In this document: positions 1-9,148 of the stretch, piece after piece
Numbering within the stretch: position 1 is the first letter of the stretch
How the letters are laid out: each line of letters opens with the position of its first letter
DNA from: Temnopleurus reevesii
Lineage: Eukaryota > Echinodermata > Echinoidea > Temnopleuroida > Temnopleuridae
Length of the DNA stretch: 22,335 nt
Direction: 5' to 3'
NCBI GenBank assembly: GCA_036244855.1
Contig: BQKZ01001806.1
Location: 1-22,335 of the forward strand
Notes under the pieces: model-generated
Told to the model about the DNA's origin: nothing
The model's input: the letters and a program-made list of their open reading frames with translations, nothing else
Database searches by the model: none
Program-made: the position numbers and the translations under genes

Positions 1-442
1 TTTTTGCCTTTGATCCGTGAGGAAAAAAGGGTGAATATGGGAAATATTAAAATCATATTTTAGGAACAAAATTGAGAGATAAGGTGACAATGAATAGGAG
101 GGAGGGGGTGGGTGGGTTGAATATTTATTTATACAACCATGACATTAGAGGGATCGAAAGGGGAAGTATGGTATGTTCTGTGTAATTGGATTGTGACTTT
201 GGAAACATGGGTCTGAAAAAAAAGTTTCAATCTTGGCATCATATTTTCTTAATTCGTTTATTCATAATATTCAATGTAAATCATTTTTATTCTAATTATC
301 ATCATCGTTTAGCTTATGCGAAAGAGAATGTTTAAGCATAATTGAAATTGAATAATTTGCTTGTGGAGGATTTTTATTCTAGATTAATGGTAGAATATTA
401 ATCTACAACAAATTATCCCCAATGTGAATGGATTTCCAAGTA
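1..442. other. AT-rich stretch, nothing recognised
   Basis: No open frame of useful length, no inverted repeat and no tRNA-like box was seen. A short G-rich patch lies near 100-118 in otherwise AT-rich sequence. It looks like ordinary intergenic or intronic DNA upstream of the first SINE. Confidence 0.6.
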
Positions 443-738
443 CCCCGTGGTGCAGTGTTTCTTGACTGTTACCTTTCAACTCGATGGTCATAGATTCGAA
501 TCTCACTGATTGAGCAAGTAGTTCATCCACATTGTGCTGCACTTGACCCAGGTAAGGTGGATGGGTACCTGGCAGGAATATTTTCCTTGAAATGCATGCA
601 GCGTGCTACTTATGGCTGCACTGCTGAAGCCAAGGTAACTGTGCTACATTGCAAAGTGATAAAGAGACATCGACTGATAGTCTGATAGTGTAAGGCGTTT
701 TATACATGTTATAAGAACCTATAACTATTATTATTACC
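443..738 (+). mobile_element. tRNA-derived SINE (family 1, copy S1)
   Basis: A non-autonomous retrotransposon that would be transcribed by RNA polymerase III from an internal promoter. A degenerate A box lies near 448-459 and a clear B box (AGATTCGAATCT) at 492-503. The tRNA-like head is followed by the core shared with the copies at 8966, 15503 and 17985: a TGCACTTGACCCAGG-like block near 535, then GGGTACCTGGCAGGAA and CCTTGAAATGCA. The 3' end runs into a short TAT/TTA microsatellite at about 722-738, typical of this SINE type. The body is diverged from the other copies (the block before the tail is rewritten), so it is an old insertion. Target-site duplications were not found and both edges are approximate. 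Confidence 0.8.
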
Positions 739-751
739 CAGTCTCTCACTC

Positions 752-870
752 CTTTCTGAAGTACAACATTCGCTCTTGAACGCAGAAATACGGATGGAAG
801 GCGCTTGACTGACTAACGTTAGGCCTACATTCGAAGTAATCACATGTTAGCGTCAGCCAACAGACTCTCC
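752..870. mobile_element. Fold-back fragment, family B
   Basis: The block AACGCAGAAATACGGA near 779 recurs in the larger family B element at about 14779. The following stretch (about 796-820, GCGCTTGACTGACTAACGTT) matches, in reverse complement, the segment near 14856-14880. This implies a second, truncated copy of the same palindromic element. Boundaries are uncertain and the rest is too diverged to align by eye. Confidence 0.4.
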
Positions 871-1140
871 TTATTCACCTGTTATTATGCAAGCGGTGTG
901 TAGACATTGAGAATGCATAAGAATGTGTGGCAATAATATACTTAGCGCTATATCATTAATCATCCTCAAAAGGTTATTCTCAAACTTGCCATTCACCGTT
1001 ACCATTTTTAAAATGTCCCAGCTGGAAATTAGACATCTCAGCACGCGGTGTCAAAAAGGGAAACCCCAAATTAAATGTTGTGTCAAGACGAGGAAGCGTT
1101 GTTCCTGTCATACAAATAAAAATATTTCTCATATCAACCA

Positions 1141-1385
1141 TAAAGCCCCCTTCACACTCGTCTCACACCTTTGAGTTTTTCAGTTTTTAGCCTGCAATTT
1201 CATAACTCTCCCTGGACGCACAAAGACGCAGATTATACGGTGGATTGACGTTCTGCTTAAGTTCCTTGAACGCAAGCCGAACGTTAGTCCACCGTCTGGT
1301 CAGAGTTTATTATGCGCTTGGGGTGTTTTTTTTTATTTTCGAAAGCGTTGGTCGACGCAAGATAAAGACGCAAAGGTTTTAGTTA
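1141..1385. mobile_element. Fold-back MITE, family A, copy 1
   Basis: A near-palindromic non-autonomous DNA element of about 245 bp. The left arm holds CTCACACCTTTGAG and TTTTTAGCCTG. The centre carries ACGGTGGATTGACGTTC near 1237, which is inverted as GAACGTTAGTCCACCGT near 1278-1297. The right arm ends in GACGCAAAGG, complementary to the left end. Its consensus ends (about TAAGGCCGACTCACACC) are better kept in the copies at 4866, 12113 and 16725. This copy is among the more degraded, with an insertion in the left TIR and loss of the last bases on the right. Confidence 0.75.
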
Positions 1386-1440
1386 GTCTTTACAACTGTA
1401 GTTTTGTAGTATTTTTTAAATCGGGTACTAACAATTTACC

Positions 1441-1574
1441 GGCAACAAATGTTTAATATTTGCATACATTTCTTGTTGCTATGTAAAGCATTAAGCCTCG
1501 GGCAATATTTCGGTCGTGATGAACAACCTTTGTAAACAAAGAATGTATAATATTTGCATCTATTATGAAACAAG
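1441..1574. repeat. Small hairpins and a short direct repeat
   Basis: GGCAACAAATG near 1440-1450 is partly complementary to CATTTCTTGTTGC near 1468-1480. CTTTGTAAACAAAG (1528-1541) is a perfect 14-bp palindrome. TAATATTTGCAT occurs twice, near 1453 and 1548. The segment abuts the nested inverted repeat at 1575-1890 and may be an eroded outer part of it, but no full element could be drawn. Confidence 0.35.
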
Positions 1575-1890
1575 CCTATAGACGACTTTCGTAATGTATT
1601 CAAATTTTATGCACGCTTCTTTGTCAAATGCACAATGATAAACTATTTGTTCACCTGATATAGAATAATTTTATTTCAATGGACACATGATGGAAGGATT
1701 GTAAATGGCAAGCAGAAGTTGTTGCTAGGTTGGTCACGTTACAATGTTTGTCCAACCTAGCAACGTTAATGTATGCAAGTAGCATTCTGACTATTGAATT
1801 CTCATCATCTTCTGGTAGCTGAATACATACTTAGTCTTGGGGCAAGCGTAAATATTAAGATTTGAATACATTACGAAACTGGTCTATTGT
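1575..1890. mobile_element. Nested inverted repeat, probable fold-back element (J)
   Basis: Outer arms at about 1575-1616 and 1846-1890 share TTTCGTAATGTATTCAAAT in inverted orientation, flanked by a further ATAGAC match. An inner perfect 13-bp stem (GTTGCTAGGTTGG at 1721-1733 and its complement at 1752-1764) surrounds an 18-base loop. The two concentric stems and the ~316 bp length fit a non-autonomous fold-back DNA transposon. No open frame lies inside, and no second copy was found in this window, so the family is unproven. Confidence 0.6.
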
Positions 1891-2616
1891 GAAAGGGACT
1901 AAAAGACGTTCACCACTGACAAGATAGTATTAATAAGAAGATGCGTCACTCACGGTGAGAAACGTGTCCGTACAACGAACACAGATGAGATATGCATTGC
2001 AACAGGATGACACTTATACATAGCATGGTATGGGGGGCAGCTTGGAGATGCTTATCTATTATTAGACGTTCTGTGTTATTCAGGTGACGTTCCTGTAACT
2101 GTTCTGTCATTGTATTTCTGGCATTTTGGAGCGCTTTAATTAGGTCCTTCCTTAGAAATTATGCTAATTCATGAATGTGTGGATTAGAATAATGACAGAT
2201 GTCAGTACAGTGTATTGCATTATTATCATATAGCCTACATTTAATCCTAAGATAAACACATCTAAAGAGCAAATGTATTCATTTGCAAAGTTCTCAGGGC
2301 TATTTCCCCGTTATCATTTACCTTGCTCTAGCCGCTAGAAAACCATAATATCATTACAAGGAATAGACATTCATGTGTAAGAAACCCATTCACGTAAGTG
2401 TATAAGGGTAAACGCCATGTTCAGTCTCGAACCCAGGCCCTTTGTTGAATGTCACCATTCATTGTCGGCATTATTTACGTAAAAAGTACAATAATTTGGG
2501 GAAAAGTCAGACTATCCACTTCGTTCCCCCTAAAATGGCCATTTACAATTATTTTTTTTTCGAGAGCAATAAGTAGTCAGGACTATTTTTTAGTTTATTT
2601 GGATTTCGGGGGTTTT
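1891..2616. other. AT-rich stretch with one short open frame, no recognised gene
   Basis: A forward frame of 89 codons begins at 2449 and runs to 2718 into the inverted repeat described next. Its translation is of mixed composition with no recognisable motif and no splice context that would support it, so it is not called as a gene. The phrase CTCGAACCCAGGCC near 2428-2441 resembles a reversed tRNA B box, but no A box follows. Confidence 0.5.
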
Positions 2617-2895
2617 TCCCGAGAATATTGCGAAGATCGAGCGAAAGAGGGAGCTGACACGTTAGCAAAAAAACCCTGCGAAATAAAACCGGGAGATACT
2701 ATTAAAAAAAGCGTTTAAATAAATCTTATGGTATCGCATTTTCATACATGTTATGTTGACGGAAAATCAATTTGTCGCCGTATGTCAAAGTAAAAAAAAA
2801 AGGTTTGAAGAAGAAATCATGGCATGATATTCCGCCATTCACTACATACGTGCGATCTGGATGCCCTCTCTCGGCTTTTTCGCAATATTCTTGAA
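2617..2895. repeat. Imperfect inverted repeat, spaced (K)
   Basis: The segment at 2617-2652 containing GAGAATATTGCGAA then GAGCGAAAGAGGG is inverted at 2864-2895 (CCCTCTCTCGG, then TTCGCAATATTCTTG). The core AGAATATTGCGAA matches perfectly over 13 bases and the flanks partly. The arms are about 32-35 bp, separated by about 210 bp. It could be a decayed fold-back element; no second copy is present here. Confidence 0.45.
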
Positions 2896-4370
2896 AACAC
2901 GATTTCTCGCTAAAACAAGAATACTGCTGGCTAATATAGCCACTCAGTTATATCTATTGTATAGCCAACGAGTTGATGCAATTTAGATGTTTATCCATAA
3001 GATGTTCATGGTCATGCGGGTATTGGAGTTAAAACAAATAATTTTGATATTAGAAATAGCCTTTAAATATTTGCATTACATTTGGAGCAGGCGTGGGCTG
3101 TGAACTTTTTCCATGTGTTTTGACTGCCTTTTCTGAAAGGAGAGTAAATATTTATCAGTCGACCTTGTTGCAAATAGGTATGTTTTAATAAACATGTCAA
3201 CTTATCTAGTATCTGGTACTTATTATGACTTTTTTTGTTTTGAAATCATGTTCGATTTATCATGTTTATCTTTGATTGTATTGGAAAAGAATCGGAGGAA
3301 ATATTTATAAATTTTACTTCATGTGACTTCTGTCAAAATATTTGCTTAGAAATGTCACCCTAGATGGTAATGTAACCGGATTTTTACTAACCCTACTCCT
3401 TTATTTTAGAACAGATCTTTTGTCCCACGTACTTTCTGGGGTATTTTTTCAAAACAAATTACGATATGTGCAGGCATGAAGAAAATATGTTTGTCTAATA
3501 TGTTCAGCCATTTTTCATATTATATACTTATGGTTTGACTAAAATATTGACAAAATGGGTAATATATAAAATACGCAATCATGTCACATCTAGAAACACG
3601 GGTATTGCATAATGCATTTTTAGGCAAAGCAATGGAGTGAATTTCCACTACACATTGACGACATGCTTGTGAAGTCCGCAGAAAAGTTTTTGCGCCCATT
3701 GATAGAAGAAAATAAGACAAACAAATCCAATTGTTTTACTCTTATGGAATTGTAAAAACATTGTAAAAATGTTTATCATGTGCTCAAATACAGCTGTATT
3801 ATAAAAAGATATCATAATGCCCATAAGTGCCTTTTCATGAGAAATTCATAAATTTCCAAATACGGATTAAAATCTGCGCCATTTGATAACATTTTTACTT
3901 GAGTTTGCAGAATGTAATAATCTGCCTTTAAAACCTATTCACATGTTAAATCGATCTCAAATCTCGACTTTATGTCCCATGACAAAACTGATTAAGCTTA
4001 TTCTTTCGTAAACATTCACAAGCTAATTTTATTCATTTGAAATAATGTACCCGTCTAAACTTCCCCGGTGGCTGCAGGTGCGTTCTCACTCGGACAGAAC
4101 TTGAGCGCTGGCCCGCTTTGAAACACAATTAACTGTCTGGTGATTTAGCACTTATTCACCGACTCCTAAAGTGGTTTTGAGCAAACACTTCCAATTTAAC
4201 GCCCCTAATGAAATACTTAGCAGTGACTTTTATTCAAGATTATATAACGCAAATATAGGATTTAGCTCTTTTTTTTCTCTGATAAAAATTTATTTCAATG
4301 CTTACAAACTGTAAAGAATAAAAAAATACACAGGGAGAAAATAGTTAACCTACCACAAAGACAACATGTA
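2896..4370. other. AT-rich stretch, nothing recognised
   Basis: About 1.5 kb without a supported gene, SINE or fold-back element. Forward and reverse frames are all short; the 66-codon reverse frame at 3520-3720 has no features. A somewhat GC-richer patch lies at about 4060-4120. This is the largest repeat-poor part of the left half. Confidence 0.55.
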
Positions 4371-4495
4371 CGGAAAGGGGGTAGATTAGGGTAAGAGAGA
4401 AGAGTGCGAGTGGGGTGTGAACCGGGAAGGAAGCGGGGATAGGAAGCTAGGAGGATGAAGAAGGAAGAGGGAAGGAGGAGGAAAATTGGAGGTGT
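4371..4495 (+). repeat. Polypurine tract (GA-rich)
   Basis: Roughly 125 bases in which the forward strand is almost all A and G, with scattered interruptions, e.g. GAAGAAGGAAGAGGGAAGGA near 4457. The strand bias produces a reverse-strand frame (4447-4815) whose C-terminus is serine/proline-rich; that is a composition effect. Such tracts can form triplex DNA. Confidence 0.7.
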
Positions 4496-4865
4496 CGGGA
4501 TGGTCCGTATGGTTTCGGCAAAACTCGATTCCGGGCCATAGTTGTTCCATCTAAAGAAGGTCTGCTTTTTCTATATAAAAATGTAATGTTTACCCATTTA
4601 TACTCTTGCACGAGATCATAATTCGGGGTCATTTTGGTACTGAATTTGGTCGTGGCCCTATATTTTGGGTCAACTATCATCCGGGGTCCTAAAGTCAAAG
4701 CAAGCAACCTGGTACAGTAACAAAGTTTCTTCGGCAAAGAAGGGGGTGGAATGAAAAAAAGAGGAAGGATCAGTTTGGGTTTTGTAGCAAAATCTATCGA
4801 TGAAAGGAAGCTCAATCTGGAGTTTGGTTTGTGAATGGGTCGAGCTTCAGATTAACCCCTGCTTA

Positions 4866-5121
4866 TAAGGCCGACTCACACCTTTGCATTAATAGCATAC
4901 ATTGGCCCAGCGTTTTTGACAATTAAAAACGTCCCCTTGACGCACAAAGACGCAAGTCATACGGTGGTATAGCATTCGGCATACGGTCCTTGAGCGCAAG
5001 TCGAACGCCAGTCCACCGTCTGATGATCATATACTATGCACACATGCAGGGAGCGTTTTTAATTTTCAAAAAGCTGTGCCGTCGCAGGCTAACAGCGCAA
5101 AAAGGTGTGACACGGCATTTA
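4866..5121. mobile_element. Fold-back MITE, family A, copy 2
   Basis: About 256 bp. The left end TAAGGCCGACTCACACC is matched in inverted orientation by GGTGTGACACGGCATTTA at the right. Inner arms show GACGCACAAAGACGCAAG then ACGGTGG on the left, and CAGTCCACCGTCTGAT on the right, as in copies 1, 3 and 4. The left inner arm has lost part of the ACTGACGTTCGGC block, so the central hairpin is weakened. A forward 66-codon frame (5076-5276) begins in the right end and is not credible. Confidence 0.85.
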
Positions 5122-6205
5122 CGATGACATTAGATGTCACACCGTTGGGATTTATTCGCCATACATCGCTGGTCACACGCCGGAGCTGTGCGGCCCAGTG
5201 CGGCGGCCACTCACCCCGAGACCCCTGCTTCAACTTGTTGTCTGCTCGATGCCCCGTGCATGCGATGGTCCACTGAATGGGGGTGACAATCGGTTAATTT
5301 AACATGTTTAAAGGCGCGATCTGGGATACAACATTCTCAGCGTAGACACTGCAATATTATGATCGATAAATATAATCCAATAAATTAATACAGGGAGTCC
5401 ATAATTTAGGGGCGGAACGACAAAATGTTCTTCATGGGAAGCCAATGGCTCTGTCGTCCTCTGGATTTATTTATTCAGACATGCACAAACACTGGCATTA
5501 AATAAACATAATATGCATATTTTGACTCAATTGGGAGCATTTCAGCAGAGTAATAGGGTGACATGTGATACTTTGACCCCCCCCCCCCCCAAGATGGTTA
5601 CATTTTCCTGGATCTCAGCGACAGAACAAATGGATAAATATTTTGGTGCAATTTAGACCGTTGGTCCACACTCAGAAAAAGTCAAGCAACTTTGCACCTT
5701 TAAGGCGCAATTTGTAATAGTTTGTCAAATCCTGCACACCGAGGAAAAGGAGCAATATTGCGCGTTTCCGAGGAAAAAAAAGGTAACATTGCACCGAACG
5801 GAGTGCTTCCAGCTTTGGAAGTTGTGATAATGCCCTTTTTTTTCTACCTGTGTAAATAAGATTCGAGCCATCAAGAAGGCGTGGTACATCCACAAGTTGA
5901 GTATGATACATCACTCTACTTTGATGTAGTTTTGCTCTCAATAATATTGATGGCGTATGAAACCGTCAAAATAATGCGCACTTGGGTGACTGAGAAAAAC
6001 AAATACAGACTCTAAGAGTTGAGCGACATGGGGGAGAAAGAAAGAAAATGATTTATGAATTTATGAAACGGATCGGTTTAGTATTCGCTCATGGACGTTT
6101 CTTAATTGACTAGTTGATTCATAAAAACAAAAATGAAAGCGCTAGTTCCTGATATCAAACAGTGTCAAATGGAGAAGAGTACAAATAGCGGACAGTATGG
6201 TACCT
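5122..6205. other. Mixed stretch with a C14 run; no recognised gene
   Basis: An uninterrupted run of 14 C lies at 5577-5590. A GC-box-like GGGGCGGA (about 5409) is followed about 30 bp on by AGCCAATGG (5440-5448), a canonical CCAAT-box string, but no convincing downstream exon was found. A reverse 89-codon frame at 5672-5941 has no recognisable motif. The remainder is AT-rich. Confidence 0.45.
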
Positions 6206-6305
6206 GGGCGATGTGTCACCCTATCTTGTGCTCATTTTATCGATACAATTGCGCATATTCAGCAAAAGAAGAGCTACCAGTCGTTCTAAAAGTCGTTCTT
6301 AAAGG

Positions 6306-6815
6306 TATATTACTTCTTTTTTTTCAGCCTAGAATTTGACTTTCCAAAATTGACGTGTCATGTTGAAGAGTACTAAATGTTAGAACTTATCACCAATCAA
6401 TTAAGCACAAAGATTGGTCATGATAGGCGCATTCATAGTTATTCAAATAATAATTCTTCTATTCGGGCCTCAAATTAATGGACAGTGCGTTCGAAATTCA
6501 AAACAGCCATTGACCCCTCGTTGACCAATGGCGCAAGAGTCTCTCTCAGTGAGTATTCCGCATGGTGTGGCAGTGTATTGAAGTGCGCACTGTATGTGCT
6601 CTTACAATGTTGTGTGTGTGTGTGTGGTAATACGCTAGGAGCATCGCGATACCATTGGTGTCAAGATCAATCATGATAAATAGATTCTTATTTGAATTAA
6701 AAATTCTGGACTACATTCGACCAAAATACTTCAAAGAGGTTATTATTTTGGCATGTCTGAGGTACACAACAAGTTGTAAGCATAATCATAATGTGTGCAA
6801 ATGTAGTTTTCTACC
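6306..6815. mobile_element. Candidate inserted element inside the family C fold-back
   Basis: About 507 bp of unclassified sequence lying exactly between two consecutive parts of one fold-back arm. Its edges are GGTA and TACC next to TTAAAG/TTTAAAG. It contains a (GT)n run at about 6609-6627 and two overlapping forward frames of about 60 codons without recognisable content. A textbook 3' splice site (pyrimidine tract ending TTTTCAG at 6327) precedes a 15-codon frame closing at 6376, which is too short to mean much. No tRNA boxes or long terminal inverted repeats were seen. Confidence 0.35.
6609..6627. repeat. (GT)n microsatellite
   Basis: About eight to nine GT units in the forward strand. 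It lies within the candidate inserted segment and has no other apparent role. Confidence 0.8.
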
Positions 6816-7077
6816 TTTAAAGTCTTTCCAACCTTGGTGAAACACCGCCCAGGACAGCACTTTTAGAGTTATCACAAATCCTGATGGTTATCGTGCCATT
6901 TGGCATCATGGTCATGTTTGTAACAAGATAAATGCTAAATGTCCCATTTGCATAATACTCGTATTCATTCGGGTTGTTTGCTTGAGGAATATAACGTCTA
7001 TCGGTGATTCGAACCCATACATTTCTGATTATATATTTAGCAGTTTAGAGGAAGAGAAAGACGCGTTTTGCACCGGT

Positions 7078-7325
7078 CATATGTGGCTCAGTGGTAGAGT
7101 GTCTGCCCCATGAACGGAAGGTCGTGGGTTCGATCCCCGGCCGGGTCATACCAAAGACCGATAAAAATGGGACCATCTGCCTTCTTGCCAGGCGCTCGGC
7201 ATTTAAGAAAGGAGAAGGGTAATAATAACTTTATGTTATGCAGGGCCCGCTGGAAGAGCAGCTATTATACAGCTGAATGTGGCTACCCTGGGTAAATAAA
7301 ACATTATTATTATTATTATTATTAA
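7078..7325 (+). mobile_element. tRNA-derived SINE with intact pol III boxes (family 2, copy S2)
   Basis: The best preserved SINE head in the window. The A box TGGCTCAGTGG lies at 7084-7094 and the B box GGTTCGATCCC at 7127-7137, with the spacing of a tRNA gene. The body differs from the other copies: CAGGGCCCGCTGGAAGAGCA near 7242 and GGCTACCCTGGGTAAATAAA near 7281 replace the CTGCACTCGACCCAGG core. It therefore belongs to a second SINE family. The 3' tail is an ATT microsatellite of about seven units (about 7303-7324). The canonical boxes suggest a fairly recent insertion. The 61-codon frame across it is spurious. Confidence 0.85.
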
Positions 7326-8079
7326 TACCTACCATCCTGACCATCTCTGAGATCGATTGAGCTGTGTTGTATGTATACTCACTTCAGCATTCAAGGAAAA
7401 GACCCCCCCCCCCCACACACACAAAAAAAATGATAATAATAAAAAGGAAACCCCAAAATAAACTGTCATTCTTTTCAAGCAAGGGTGGTGAATTTTTCCT
7501 CAATACAAATGTTAAATGCAACTTTAATTCAGATATTGATGTGTCAATACTTTTGTTTGTTTGGCTTACTTTGGTATAATTTGAAGGAAAAATACAAATA
7601 ATTATTCTCGCGTAATAACAGACGGACCGTAGCTTCCTGTCAGAGTAGATCATTCGTGACTTTGTGAACAAACTGAGGAGACTAAAGCCCGACCATTGTG
7701 TTTCCATCAGTGTGAGCAGAAGAGAAAAACGAATAGAACAAAGTAAACAACCGCCATTCAATCCTTAGCATTATTATTATGGAACAAAATCCACATTTCT
7801 TTTTCTGTGGGAAATGTTTCACAAAGAGTCATACCTGGGACTTTTTTTTTAGAATTATGAAGCTATTTTGAATGCTTGAAGGAATATTTTTTACTTTGTC
7901 CCAGTCTCTTTCTCCTTTCTGCTCACAGTGCATTAAAATCGGCACCCATTCATCACGACGGTACGTCAAAACATAAGGAGACACCACACTACCTTTTTAT
8001 CATACACAATGTCTCGCTATGAACCACTGCAAAAATTAACACTAATAATGGCCGAGTATGTGTGTTGTTAGAGAAAGCG
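7326..8079. other. AT-rich stretch with C12/CA/A runs; no recognised gene
   Basis: A run of 12 C at 7403-7414 passes into CACACACA and then A8. The reverse 125-codon frame at 7384-7761 owes its glycine-rich C-terminus to that run and its hydrophobic middle to T-rich sequence; it has no motif and is not called. ATGGCGG occurs on the reverse strand near 7752 but opens only 16 codons. Confidence 0.5.
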
Positions 8080-8200
8080 CAGTGATGTTATAAGCGTCTA
8101 ACAACGATTGAAGCGCGTCCTGCTAACGGCTACAGCGATTGATCAATGGCCCGTAACGCGTAGTATTACGGTATTGTGATGCGCGCATCGGTCGATTAGT
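8080..8200. promoter_or_regulatory. CpG-rich patch
   Basis: CpG dinucleotides cluster here (for example GAAGCGCGTCC, GTAACGCGTAG, GATGCGCGCATCGGTCG) against an AT-rich background. No open frame or recognisable start follows. It may be an unmethylated regulatory patch or a fragment of a repeat; the sequence alone does not decide. Confidence 0.3.
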
Positions 8201-8214
8201 GAAGAATTGTCACC

Positions 8215-8251
8215 TGACCTTGAGTTGATCACATGACCCTGCATTTGACCT
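8215..8251 (+). promoter_or_regulatory. Cluster of TGACCT-like half-sites
   Basis: TGACCT at 8215-8220, TGACCC at 8234-8239 and TGACCT at 8246-8251 lie in the same orientation, just right of the CpG-rich patch. This is the half-site core of many nuclear receptors (AGGTCA on the other strand). The spacings of 13 and 6 bp do not match the classical DR1-DR5 rule, so binding is only a possibility. Confidence 0.2.
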
Positions 8252-8355
8252 CATACGTCGGTCAATATCCTGTACTAATATTGAATGGAAAACACTTTAA
8301 AACACTTTTTGCAAAACAAATACACTGCTATGCAGTGTCTCGCCCGCCGACTTGT

Positions 8356-8650
8356 ATATAATAATAATATGCAGTTCTTATATAGCGCCAATTACCTTTA
8401 ATAAAGGTATTTAAGCGCTCTACAATTCATGCGGCATTATGACCCTGGCTTTAGCAATATCATCTTGCGAGGCGTTTCTTTTTTTAAGGAATGTGTTCCT
8501 ACCAGGTACCCATTCACCTCACCTGGGTTGGGTTCAAAACAATGTGGATAAATTTCTTACTGGAGAAAATTAACGCCACGGGTTAGACTCGAACCGCAGA
8601 CCTCTGCATGAAAGGCGAGAGTCAGAACCACTACGCTACGACGCTTCCGC
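8356..8650 (-). mobile_element. tRNA-derived SINE, reverse strand (copy S3)
   Basis: Read on the reverse strand, the A box TAGCGTAGTGG lies at 8638-8628 and the B box GGTTCGAGTCT at 8595-8585. The core ACCCAGGTGAGGTGAATGGG and the following GTACCTGGTAGGAA ally it with copies S1, S5 and S6. The 3' end contains GGCGCTATATAAGAACTGC and a TTA tail at about 8372-8356. The segment between the core and tail differs from S4/S6, so it is a distinct subfamily with a related head and end. No target duplication was resolved. Confidence 0.85.
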
Positions 8651-8734
8651 ATTTACAAATGTATTTATTTTCATTTGTTTTGCTCATAATTATTGCCTAT
8701 AGTCTTTTGATAACTTATCATGTGTATTCCACAG

Positions 8735-8945
8735 GTTATGGATGTTTCATTACAAAAGAACATATTCCCGGATAATAAATTGTTCCCTTTCATAGATACT
8801 AAAAGAAAAATGGGACTACCCCGCTTTCATGCACTTTATTCAAGTGTGAATTATCAACCTAAACCTGAATTATTCTTGTCAATTGTTGCGTCATATCAAA
8901 GTTTGAATGTTTTGCTTTTCGACATTGCAAAGAAGCTGAATACAA
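8735..8945 (+). CDS. Candidate internal exon, unknown protein
   Basis: A 211-bp segment open in one frame, preceded by a possible 3' splice site (GTATTCCACAG, AG at 8733-8734) and followed by a fair 5' splice site (CAA|GTAAAT at 8946). The open frame is in phase 0 at the left and leaves one base at the right. The 70 residues look protein-like, with a hydrophobic stretch near the end (VLLFDIAKKL), but match no family I recognise. It lies exactly between SINE S3 and SINE S4, in unique sequence, and the frame only later runs into S4. The pyrimidine tract is weak and the segment is AT-rich, so a chance frame is at least as likely. Confidence 0.22.
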
Positions 8946-8965
8946 GTAAATCGGATCTGTATCTA

Positions 8966-9148
8966 CTATCCACATTGTACTGCACTCAACCCAGGTGATG
9001 TGAATGGGTACCGGAATAGGAAATTCATTGAATGCAGCGAGCGCCGAGTGGTAGCCGTGCTATAGCCGGGTAATAATACAAAGAGCGCTTAGAAACACCT
9101 CGTATTAAGCGCTATATAAATGATGTGTATTATCATCATTATTATCAG
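8966..9148 (+). mobile_element. SINE, 5'-truncated (family 1, copy S4)
   Basis: It begins within the shared core (ATCCACATTGTACTGCACTC at 8967, then AACCCAGGTGATG) and continues through GAATGCAGCGAGCGCC, GTAGCCGTGC and AGAGCGCTTAGAAACAC to AGCGCTATATAAATGATGTG and a TTATCATCATT-type tail. No tRNA-like head with usable A and B boxes could be seen upstream, so the 5' half was probably lost. Its 3' half is highly similar to copy S6. Confidence 0.85.

Larger units (their letters stand above)
6206..6851. mobile_element. Family C fold-back split by a ~507 bp insertion
   Basis: Compared with the intact element at 16321-16488, the left end CCTGGGCGATGTGTCACC lies near 6206-6223. The right arm starts at about 6278 (CCAGTCGTTCTAAAAGTCGT) and stops after TTCTTAAAG at about 6305. 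The expected continuation, TTTAAAGTCTTTCC then CTTGGTGAAACACCGCC, resumes at about 6816 and ends near 6851. The intervening 6306-6815 is unrelated sequence, and TTAAAG is present at both junctions, as a target duplication would be. Family assignment is firm for the two right-arm pieces; the insertion reading is an inference. Confidence 0.6.

Noticed and set aside
4447..4815. Reverse open frame of 122 codons
   Set aside because: It is partly produced by the adjacent polypurine tract (serine/proline-rich end) and matches no recognised protein.
5409..5448. GC box plus CCAAT box as a forward promoter
   Set aside because: The motifs are individually good, but no start region, exon or CpG enrichment follows downstream.
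6328..6376. Terminal mini-exon after a perfect pyrimidine tract and CAG
   Set aside because: Only 15 codons, inside a candidate inserted element; no statistical weight.
6960..7020. Reverse-strand GGGTTCGAATCACC, a B-box-like string
   Set aside because: No A box at tRNA spacing and no SINE core follows, so a separate SINE or tRNA cannot be supported.
7078..7150. A true tRNA gene
   Set aside because: A and B boxes are canonical, but the anticodon and acceptor stems do not close and the unit continues into a SINE body and ATT tail.
7384..7761. Longest reverse open frame (125 codons)
   Set aside because: The C-terminus is translated from the C12/CA/A8 tract, the rest is T-rich sequence read as hydrophobic residues, and no motif or splice context supports it.
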